A stretch of DNA of 62,500 nt, from contig NC_135558.1 of the NCBI RefSeq assembly GCF_964340395.1, positions 4,595,001 through 4,657,500 on the forward strand. The letters run 5' to 3'. Positions 1 to 12,100 of the stretch are shown piece after piece; within the stretch, counting starts at the first letter, position 1, and each line of letters starts with the position of its first letter. This stretch comes from Glandiceps talaboti (lineage: Eukaryota; Hemichordata; Enteropneusta; Spengelidae). A model generated the notes under the pieces. It ran no database searches. It saw only the letters and a list, made by a program, of their open reading frames with translations, and was not told the origin of the DNA. The translations under genes and the position numbers were made by a program.

Positions 1-128
1 CAATTTGAAACATAGGGTTATAGTGACATAAAAAGGGAAAGGGGAACCCAAAGTTATTGATTCTTGAATCTATCATTTAAACACAACTAGCATCTATCAA
101 AACTTAACAAAAAGAAATATTTTTTTAC

Positions 129-2274
129 CTCACTTGATTTTGATCCCGATTTTGTTCTAGACATGAACACACTGAGTAATCTCATGATAATAAGTTGTAC
201 TTCGTGTCTGGCTGTTCTCTGGGCAACATCACCAAAGTCATGTTTACTCATCTCTAACTCAGATAATGTACACTGTAGTAAGTTATCCAGTGCTGCTCTA
301 TCTTTCTCCTCATCACTGTCCAAGTCAGAACTCAACATTAACAACACCTGGAAGAATCATATATTTAGAATTAAATAAAATAGTGTTGTTGTTTTTTAAA
401 TTGAAAGATATATTCAGTGAAAAGACTGATACAATTGGAGAACTTGAAGAAATTTTAATAATCACAAATCTAAAGAGTAAAGATATTACTCTAGTAATCA
501 AGGCTTTGATTTACTGAGGTAGACTCAAACTAGAACTATTGTTGTTCAGTGCGGTAGATTACACAAGTTGGTGATACTGATAGCAGTGCCTTGGTTGTGT
601 GAATCTAATCACCCTGTGATCAAGACAGCGTAAGCATTGGTCAAAACAGTACATGCAAGTTCATGGAACTAGCATTCAGAGAGCTGCCCTACTAAGACAG
701 TAATTAAACCAATGTCCATTCAATACGTTATTACTGTTGTATCAACATGCAAAGATTGAAAGTCTTACCTGCATAAAGGGGATAGCACGAACTCCTCCCA
801 CGTCTCTCAGCTCTGGCAGATGCTGTAACAGTCTTTCAAGTAACATAAGTCTCAGAGTATGAAGTCTGAAACTGGTATCAAAGTCTGTATCAGCCTCTGA
901 CATGTCACACATTTCAGGCTGACCCATAGATGTACTTGGCATGCCACCACTGCTTGTAACACTACCAGCTCCAGTTACTGGTGGTTCATGAATCACTTCT
1001 TCATAGGCACTACTACGTCCACTTACTACACAAATTAAAACACATCAAATATGGTCAAATCTTACTTGTTTTTAATGTGCATGTAGTCTTGAGGGGTAGC
1101 TTACCGTATTTCAGCACTCTTAAATGACATTTACAAGTTTTGAATTCTACTTGCCATCCTCAAGTCTACCCATAATGAAGTAAGCGTGCAGTATCAACAT
1201 GAAATCCCTACATAGAACCTGATTGGTAGAACACATAATTAATAATGTGATTCACAACCCCTTACTACATCTAAGGATGTTCACTGAGATCCATACTATA
1301 GTAGTACAACATTGCCACTAACCACTATGTTCTCCAGAGTCTACATTACTACCACCACTATCAGACCCAGCACTACCACCATGATCAGCTGGTGAGGTTC
1401 TCAGTGTAGATCCATCAGTGGCAGCTGTGCTTCCTTCATCATCACTGGCTGCAGCTAGCAGGAAAACAAATGACCCCCCAATTAATTGCCGGCAAGATTG
1501 TAGAGAAGTTACCCAACACTACAAAGTGTAGATGGATATATCACAGCTATGGAGTTACATGTAAGAAATGCTATAGTGATGTGTTCACAATAGTCAAGTA
1601 TATACATGTATTCACTAGGAAATCTATATGAATGGAGGCATGGCAAAGTGTACTGCAGTCTTGTAACAAGACCTCGGATTTGTGCTCGGAAGGTTGCCAA
1701 ACAAAAACTGAGGATGACAGTACCTGTGGTACACAAACACCATTGATGTGCACTTTTGGTAAACTACCGGTAATATCAAAAGAAAGCCCAACAGTCTAGC
1801 AGCTAGACTAAGTGTACACTAACAGTTTAACATAATATTTACTTCAGCAAAGTTTAACATAAAGAGTTTGTAGTGCAACTTAACTACTCTATCATTTGAC
1901 CATCTCACTTTTCCAAACTTTTTCATTTGCTCTCATGTGATACGGCTACACTTTGTAATATGTAATTTGTACAAACCTGATGCTGTGGTATCTGAGAAGG
2001 TACCAGCCTCAAGTGAGGATGAACTTTGTGCTTGTCCACTCAAAGACAATCCCTGCAGTCCAAGACCACCTCCTGTTCTACCAGGCTGGTCCTGTAGACT
2101 GAGAGCAATGGCCAGTTCTACCATAGTTTCATCATCTGCATCTGGAGGGATGTCAAGCATCGGTGGGAAACCAGCTCCTGCACCTAGTAAGGCTTCTAAA
2201 GGACTTGGGTTAGGGCTTCCTTCAATGATATGACTAGGCAGTGAGGGTTCTAATTCCATTGGTACACTCTGCTC
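129..2274 (-). CDS. UBR4: UBR4 exons 59-62, residues 2797-3096, with a UIM-like helix
   Basis: Exons: 1977-2274, 1323-1448, 769-1025, 129-347. Exon 59 encodes [20 protein letters not shown] and then [15 protein letters not shown], which fits the ubiquitin-interacting motif pattern (acidic patch, then L-A-x-A-L-S). Exons 59-60 continue with a Ser/Thr/Gly-rich low-complexity linker ([32 protein letters not shown]). Exon 61 ends with [19 protein letters not shown] and [13 protein letters not shown]; exon 62 has [17 protein letters not shown] and [20 protein letters not shown], both close to human. The next exon (human continues ICESSSL) is not in the window. Confidence 0.95.
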
Positions 2275-5200
2275 CTAAACATAAAACCACAATTATTCAT
2301 ATTCATTTGAACTTTATGGGGAAAGCAAGTGTTAAGTTAGAACTAGCCTCAGGGACGAAAGTCTATGAAAATCCAAGATCTAAAATGTCAAAAAACTTTG
2401 CCATATGAAAGCTTGTGCTTGGTGTTTTTGAAACAAGAAAAGAAATTTTGGGGGTTCACCATCTTGTTTTCAGAAAAAATTAACAATCTTCTATTTTCCA
2501 TAGAGTTAACACAGTATAGTAGGTGGCCATAATCAATTCTAAAATGACTATATATTGTCGAGTCAGTGCAGTAAGGTCATATCTGCGATGGAATTGTATA
2601 GGCAGATACGAGCTTCCTGCACTGATGCGATGATATGTCATTGGATATTTGTGACATAACAGTTTTGTCACTTCTAATTTTCAACTTGATACCATAGACC
2701 CTCCACCAAGCAGTGGACTAATAGTAGTGGAGGGTCTATGTTGACACATAGTTCACTGATGTGGGGAAAATTATGCAATTGCCATATATTAAAATATGAG
2801 AGATACCTACCACAACTTCAAACTGAGAATCACTGTCTTGTCCTTGTGAGGAGTCGGCCTGTCCTCCACTGTTGCTATCACCACCAGTTGGAGCTGACTT
2901 CTCATCACTCTCTTCATCATCACCCCCGGCAACAGCACCTGATGGCGTGCTACATCTTGGTGGAGATGGTAGGACTACGCGTCGTCTTCTATGTCTGGGA
3001 CGCAGGACACGAATCAAGGCTTGCTTAGCTGAAAAGCTGACAGCTTGGTCCTGGAACAGTGAAATATTGTATGATTTATGTCAAAAAGTTTGAAAATATA
3101 TTTTGGCAACATTTACATCTAAGTTATTTTTTTACAACATTTGCATTTTCCCCTGACAGCATTCCATGATTTCTGTAAAAGAAGTAGTCATCACTTCAGA
3201 CAGTTTGGCTGAAACTTTCAAACCAAGAGATTGTCTTTTACAACACTCTACAACCCCTGCAACACTTGTCTAGAATTGCTGCTGGTGAGAACCTCGTTTT
3301 ATAAGTAGTGGACAATTTTCGATTAAAACTGGTTTTGAAAATGTCAAAAATCTGTTTCCTTATCACATACACATATTAATATGAAAACAATAGTGGGTGC
3401 CTCAGATGTAGATTCATTCAATGCTTTTATCAGTTTACAGCTGTGAAAGTCAGCTACATTGTATACAACAATATGTATTGTGATATTATATACTATGTGA
3501 CTAACATTCACAGACAGACATAAACAAACTGATAAGAACATGGCATGAATCCACATCAGAGGCACTCAATGTTATTTTGTACCAACATGTGTCAGTTTGA
3601 TAAGAAGACTTTCCTGCACCTACAAAGTCAGCTTAATTGTCTACTATTGATAAAATGACATTCTGATCAGCAGCAGTTCTGGACAAGTGTTGCAAGGCTT
3701 GTACATTCAACTTCATTTCTCAATACACCTGTCATCTGACTTGCATTTTGCATATAAGATTCAATTCTGAAGACTTCATATCATAACAAGTGAAGACATA
3801 ATGACATTACAAAAGTAAAGAAGGTGGGAATCGTTGTTTACCTCACACAGTAGTAACTGTACATACAGTTTAGTAGCCACATTAACATTGTCTAGATCAC
3901 ATGATGCAAAGGAATGAATGATTTCAACCAATGCCACTACAGTAGCTTCAATCTGAGTAAGACCTAGTAACAGAGAAAATAGCATTTATTAATAGTAAAT
4001 GTAAATGTACATAAACATTCGATGCTAGCATGGATTTTATTAGTGACAAATGTCTACATGGTGATTAAAGGTAATACATGTATGGGTTTTTATAGTTTGG
4101 TATTTCCATGTTATTGAACTAGATAAGGGTGTGTGGTCATACAATAATATTATTATTAATAATAATGTTAGTATTTATATAGTACTTTCCTACACTACAT
4201 GTATGTTCAAAGTGATTTATAATTATTACCCCTGGCATGGCTCTATAGCGATACAACAGCCCTTTATACTTCCTCAACTCCCTGGGAAGCATACAATCTA
4301 TTGCAGCCTTTATTAGCACATGTGATTAAAGCAACCTTTATCCATCAGGTCCCCAGTGATACAGTTGGGTTGACTGGGGCACAATTATGGTTCAAATCTG
4401 GCCCAAGGATTTAAACATTCAGAAACAAATGGCAGTGAACACTGAACTCACCAGGTGAACAGACTGGTCCTAGGAATGGATTTGTTGATTTTGTAGCATG
4501 TAGATGCCAGAAAGCTTCTGTAAGCTGTACCACGAAATGATGTGTTTCTGTGCTATCCAAGTCAGTAAACTTCTTGACTGGAGTGGTAGAAACAGCTGAT
4601 GTCTCTGTCACTGGTTTCTCTTCTGCCTCTAGGTCTGTGACTTCCAATACTGTAGATTTAATAAAAATAACACACCAGTTACATTAATTTCAGTCTAGGG
4701 CAAACATAGTTTTAACTGAATACTTGGACCAATATTATACATGGTCCTTTCCTTTTGATAAAATACCATGCCCCCCCCCCCCCCCCCCCCCCATCATTTG
4801 AAATGTTAGCTCACATTTTATGGCAACAAATCAAGGATTCACAATAAATACATCAACACAACAACTTTGATGTGGTGTCTATATCCTATGTATTAAGTTT
4901 TAGTATTACATGTAATTATAATCTAAGTCGTAGGATCTATGATTTACACATTGCAGGTGATATAATTCTTATTATATAAAGAAATAAGAAATCTCTCCAA
5001 TGGCAGATAAATTTACCTAAATTCAAGGCCTAGGATTTGCATAAAGATCAGGATGATTGTTTAATATTTTCCTCACCTGTTTCCATGGCAGCACTGTCAC
5101 TTGTCAAAGTTGTGTCTCTGTTATCAGCAAATCTCACCAAGTTAAAGGGTCTTGACACAGCCACTGATCTTGCTGTTACAACCAATCGTTGGAAAGCTTC

Positions 5201-6040
5201 AGCATCCAGCTTACCACTACGGCAGCTTTTCTCCTCTTTACAGCTTTCCTTTTGTAGTGTACTCAGACATTGTACAACATGTGTTAACTGTGCTTGGTCC
5301 TGAAGAATTATAGAAATCAATGTCAGCATGGAAAATATGGGTTTTGGAAATACACTTGAATCATTTAAAATTGGATATCAGAATACAGAAACTCACTGCC
5401 TAGTAGGTAGGTTTTGCAAAGCTTGAGACAGGCTAACTTGGACACTTGGTCAAATTTTGTTGCGTGTATCTTTTGGAGCATCTGTACATGACCCATAACA
5501 TTCTTGAATATTACAGTTTTTTGAGGAGAAGATGGCCAATAGAAGAGACGATACAATACCTTATGGTTATGATATGCTGTTCTGTTACTGTGTAATGCAG
5601 ATAGTAATGTCTTGGTATACTGTTGTACACTCTGTGGTGTTGGTAATGTCAACAGACGTGTGGCCAAATCTAACGCTGCTTGTCTTGTAGGTTCCTGTAG
5701 TATACAGACCAAATTACTAACATCAGTTATTATGCAACATTCCATGTTGTATTAACTTGTCAAAAGATAACTTATCTATTAGTGTAGAAATCAGTGGATG
5801 ATGCTCCATATAATGTAGACTTTAACCTGAACTGTGATACATACTTTGCAAGTGACAAGAGGACAATGTTCATACTGTGATGCTGTTTGTCTAACTACTG
5901 CAAAAATGTATGTGAAGAAAATCATTTCATACTGACTCATGACACACAAATGCAAGCACATGGACACATTCACAAAAACACACACACACATACCATATTC
6001 ACAAACACACGCACCACATGCATGCACATACAAACCAGAT

Positions 6041-6111
<71 letters not shown>

Positions 6112-9100
6112 GACACTATGCCTATATTTTAAGACTTTGACCTGAGACAAGAGTGAGAAACTGTCATCTATAAGTGTTTTGGCATAACAATCTTATGGCC
6201 ATGTGTTACTTGATGACCATACTGGAAAGAAACCTGTCTGGCACAGAAAGGTCAATTAGCAGAAGAATATCCAATCTGAAAACAATACACTTATAAAATT
6301 CACCTTATCTTCCAGACAACTAAGTGTGTAACATCCTTCAAGGACTTCAAGACAGCTGGCAGCCATTCTGTCTAGAGAGGTCAAAGGTAACGGTGGGGTC
6401 ACAGCTGTCTCAGCGTCTGCAGTAGGTGCCCCAGTGGATGATGGGAGACTTGTCCCAGTGGCTGATGGGAATTCATCTGGTGGTTCATCAGGCCATCCAA
6501 AAGCTTCTTTAGTCTTGCCATAGACTTTGATAGAATCTACCATCGTTACACCAGCTGGGTCAACAGATGGTCCAACTGTAACATAAATCACAGAATATTG
6601 AGTTATTATCATAGACTTTGATAGAATCTACCATACATTACACCAGCTGAATATGCAGGACAGATTACCTAAGTAAACTCAGCGTGTGCCTCTTCAACTT
6701 TTTTTCACTCAGTTCAAATCTACTTTCCTTGCTTTTGAACAAAACTACTTGGAAAATCTCCATTTCATTCATTACAACAGATTCTCCATTAAGATGACAC
6801 TAGTTGACTGCTTTCATATGAAAATATTAAGGTAACAGAAATATGTAAGCTGTGTGTCTGTTTGTCGATTGTAAATAGACAATTTTAACAACCCTGATGT
6901 ACATGTACCTACCAAAGAAAGTGAGTTTCTTATCAGCTGTTAGGGATTCCTCTCTTGTGAATGGCATATCATACCATCTATTGCGTGTCAGGTGGAGCTG
7001 TACAGAGTTAAATAAATACAATTTTTAAAAATCTAAAATAGTTATGAGTTTACTTACATTACATAAAAGATGCAGCTGCTGTGACTTGTTGCTATAATTG
7101 GTTTGCTAGTTCTAAAATACAGGAATCTTCACATGAAACAATTCAATCCTTCCATGTAGCTGAATTACCTGGCTGTTAGTTATTCTTGGTACAGCATATA
7201 CTGGCTTAGCATTCACTTTTTAACACAGTAGTCGGAATAATGGCGACTATTTTTAGATTCACGTTCAGTCCCACTTCCACAAATATAAGAGCATACAAAT
7301 ATTGAAAATACAGTCAAGGCAATATGCTGACTTCCATGAATACAAGAGTGAAAATACAGCCTCCTTTGATTGTTGTCTTGACCACAGTGATTCAGTCAAA
7401 GACTGGAATAGATAAATAAAAGGACTTCATACCTGGTGAGTTCGTCCAAAAATTTCAATAAATGATGGTGCTCTCTCTATAGACTGTGTACCCATATGTA
7501 CACGCACACCAACCATTACCATGTTACTGTTATTGTTAGATATCTCAATGTTGAAACCAGCAGGCTAAAAATACAACAGGTAAAAGATTCATTAGTTTTG
7601 ACAGAGAAAACTCAGATTTGATAAAGATACAATTTAGACAGTCCTGAATAGATTCTGAGGAATTTAAAAGACACTTATCTGACTAACTAGATGTATGCTT
7701 AGTCTGTAAGGTACGCCATAACGTGTTGCCCTCACACATTGGTCAACCCCTTTCAGGCCAGTGGGGTGGCATAACATGACATATCTTACAGTCTAGTACA
7801 AGCTTTACTCAAATCACATTTACTAAAGACAAACAAGGGAAACACGACTTGGTGTGGCACTTACTAACATTACTGAGTCAAACTGAAACAAAACTATCCC
7901 TTACGACAGATCTCCAAAACTCAGTCTGTCACTAGAGGGCAGTACATATGAAATGGTGTATAACAGAAATCATTTTCCAAGATTTACACTTTATTGGCAA
8001 CAGTTATCATCAGTCAGTTATTTAGTTTATATCTTATTTTCATTGATTTAATATTTAAGAAGTGATGTAAATCAAGTCTTTCTAAAGACAATTTTATTGA
8101 GTTTTTATTACTCAGGTAACATATGAATCAAAAATACAGAATACAAAATATCAAGAAAATAAACATTTCAAAACATTTATTACCGGTAGTCTACAAGCTT
8201 GTAACAGGCAAATCATAATGACCTACCTTGGTACTAGCCACATACATTCCTGTTGTGTTTAGTCTATGTTTGATTTGTTGTGAGTTATAGACTTGTAACA
8301 GATCATTGCCACCAAAGTCTACATCATTCAATACTTGACTGTGTTCAAAGAAATCAATAGGGAATGACACCTGGCCTACAGGACGACCTGGAAGATAAAC
8401 ATTATAATACACTGTTGGTTGAGATGAATTTTACCAAGTGATACTCAATGTGGTGTAACCAAGACAATGAGAAAAATGGATCTGAAAAAAGAAGAATTAT
8501 CATGATCTACAAAATAATGACAATACTCTTCATCAAAGTAACAAAATCAGAGAGATTCACCATCACTTTGAAAACATTATGGCCTCATATTTCACAACAG
8601 GCTGTTCCTTGCCACATGTTACATATTTATTTTGTTGTGTGCATTCTAAGTTGATCTTTCCTGTAAATAAACTATTTGAATGGTATTAAGTTGACATTGA
8701 CATACCTATTCACTGATACTGCATTCTTTTTTATACTAACTTAATACAACTCAGGATAAAGCACTCGACTGTTTGCTTGTTTGAGGTAACCAGGAATGAG
8801 AGACAAAGTTCATCAAAAGATATACAATGCAGGTAATGTCAGTAACTAATCAAAGTATATACTCTGCATGAACCCTGATCCCATAACTCTGGTTACTGAT
8901 AGAACACTACTCATTACAGCAATCAAGTCCAACTGTTACTATTACATTCTAACTTCCATAGATATAAACAAAGAATAAAAACATCACCTGAACCTACATC
9001 TAAGGCATCGCTGTTATTTTTGTATCAGTTGTATTGTTGTTTTTACCTAATTTTATCTTTGCGTGAAGTCTTTCCTTGGCTCACCTCATTCAAGCAAAAC

Positions 9101-12100
9101 ACACCGGTGTTTTTTGCATGGTGTATAAACCTTAAGATAATACAAATAATGTACAGAACTGGAATATTTATCAAATTTCAAATAAAAGTAAACTTCTTAC
9201 CAGACTTTGTTGATTTCTTTTTCTTAGATGGTCTGAGCACACTGATAACACCAGTTGGTTGGAACTGACCAGACATCCAGTAACTAGTATTATCTACACT
9301 TGCCATGTAGATACGTAGACTGCCATCCTCACAAAGTAGAATTAGGGTTGTCCTGTGTTGATCTGAACTAGCTGAGGGGTGTCTGATAGCCACCATGTCC
9401 TGAATCTAAAAACATATACAGCAAAAAAGACCAATTCTTTAACTTTGATAAAAGCAAGACTGCTGGGGTTTATGGAGAAGAATTAATTTTAAAAAGTACA
9501 ATTTTTTGACTGACGAACAAGAGTATATGTGTTCAATCACCATTGGAGCTACATGAGATCTTAGACTGAAGTTGCTCAGGCCATTGCAAATCATGGCTGA
9601 TAGCTTTGTATGCTATTTTGCAGCTGCTATCAGAGAACCATGATGATTGAAATGCCTGTATAAATCCCTGCAGCTTGTTTACTCACAACGAATCAGTTCT
9701 GATACATTCTACACTTAACATGCAATGACAGATCACATAGATGTCAACAGGACTAAAACTGAGACCACAAACCTTAGCTTTTGCTGGTAGTGTCTTGATT
9801 TCTTGAACCATGATAGAATCAGGTCTGACCATCATAATGACTGGTACACCACCAGACTGAGTTATACAGTAAATAAGACCTGGGTGATTAGGGACTTCAT
9901 TCCATTGACATAAAGCTGGACCATTTGACTTGTTGGATCCATTATTACCACTGGAATAAAAGGTATAAATAGTTGACATTCAAGAAAATCTAAATGAGTT
10001 GGGGGGGGGGGGGGGGGGGGGGGGGGCTCTTAAAACCTTTTAAGGCCCATTTAGGATTAGGATTAAAATCTAGGCAGAGCTATAGCAAAAGTTGGTCTAA
10101 AACAAAAGAATAATCCTGTGTAATCCTTATAAAGATAATGACTTTGGATTGAAACATAGCCCTTTAAATAATTCTTTCCTATATGTCTTTAGAAATAAGC
10201 TTCAAGATTTGACTGTCACATACCATGATTTCTGACATTATGGAAATAGCATCATAGTGACTACATTGTCATTATCATAACATAGTGCAACATTATTTTA
10301 TTATGTAAGTTAGAAAATATATTCACTTCTCATAAATGGGTGTGTGAAACTTACCTTTTGAAGTTGATAGGAAACAATGGTGACAATTTGTTCATCTGTT
10401 TACAGACTGGAGAACAGAATGTTTTCCCTGAAAATGATTGGAAATTTATTTATACTCGTAACTAGGATAGGATCAAAAGATAAATATTTATTCTAAATTC
10501 AAACTAAAACCTATATCAGCTAATTTTGTAGAATGATAGATTAGTAGAACTTGGTGTCATTCGTGTTTGACAAATTCATGAAACAAAGTTACATACATAT
10601 GCACCAGTACTATATCACCATTGTGCAAAGTTTGAATGGCTCATGGCAAAGTGATTGTAATGAAGGGGTGGTCTTGGCAAAGGATGTTGGCTATCAGCAA
10701 CTGTAATTTTGTATATTGTGAAAATGCTGTGAGAAACAAAAAATCTACACAGATTTAATTTCTACTAGCTATGTCATCTTACCTTGTGTATAACTGAAGA
10801 ACAGTAACTGCAGTGTATGTGAGTAATACACAGAGACTCCTCCTCCAGCCACTTGGCCATTGGTATCCTGGCAACAGGGATGAAAATGCAATTACACTTT
10901 TCTGAATCTTAAAATGACACAATATTAATGCTGAGATTTGTCATGACAATAAGGATTTATAATATTCAAGAAAGCTCTATTAATAATGTGATGTAGGATG
11001 GTTCATATTTGGCATTACCACAGACCCATAGATGGGTGGAGGGTCTATGGCATTACTTGGTGACGTTTATGAATTTGACCTTTGACCTCACTCAAATTGC
11101 TCTCTGACAAGTGATTTCATCCATTTGACCTTTGATCAATAGTCATTACAAAATGAACTGTAACATATCAGCAACATAAACGGTGCACACATGGTAGAAC
11201 AGTGACCCTTGACCTTTGACCTACCTTCAAATCACTGTGTTTGACCTCTAAGACATTGGTGACATAGAATGGACCATGTCTTGCACTACTTAGTTCTTCC
11301 ATTGGTTGAGTATAGATGTAACCAGCTGATGACATCAACACCATGGTACGGTTATCTTCTGTGAACACAAATGTTGCGTCACGAATCTTTCCACTTGGTA
11401 ACAGGAAGTAGTATACTGGGCTCAATGCATCTTGGGATAGGTCATATATCTGAAAGAAAGTAAAGGGATGTGATTTCTATCTGTCACAATTGCAAATATT
11501 TCTCACATATCTGATTACTGTAACATTATCTGTTGTCAATGATCAAAACTCCACATTTAACTAGCAATGCCTTACAGTATTGCCATGACAACAATATATG
11601 ACAATAATATCTAATTCAGATTGAGGTTACATAAACTTCATAAATACAGCATCAAGTGTCATGTTGCTAAATGACTAACCTTGACAAAGTCAGCTGTGAC
11701 AATTGCCAGTTCACATTGAGATCCAGGAAGCCAGATTGCTTTGATGATAAAGTTACCAGCTTCTAATTGTGGATGGAGAACCAAGTGATCTGATACTGAT
11801 CCTGTACTAGTGAACGTCAACACATGGCAATCCTGTACACAGTAATAAAGAGAATTACAGTTAGTTGTAAGGAAAACACACATCATAATCAGTGTTCCCT
11901 CTAAGTTTTTTGAGACTGAGCAACTTAAGGAAAAGGGAAAAAATAAAACTCTATCATAACATTTCATTTAATCATTAATTATACTTTATTTGTATATATT
12001 TTATGTTTCATTCTTGATGTTTGGATATAAGGTTCTGCAAAACATGAAATTTGACTGCAAGAGCAGACAGAGACCTTGCACAAGTAGTGTGCAAATCCTA

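Noticed and set aside
5831-5890. Possible extra UBR4 exon between exons 53 and 54
   Set aside because: The phases of exons 53 and 54 join directly and the human protein needs no extra residues there.
5887-6150. Open frames with Thr-His or Cys-Val repeats
   Set aside because: They are translations of the CA microsatellite, as are similar frames at 40.1 and 42.0 kb.
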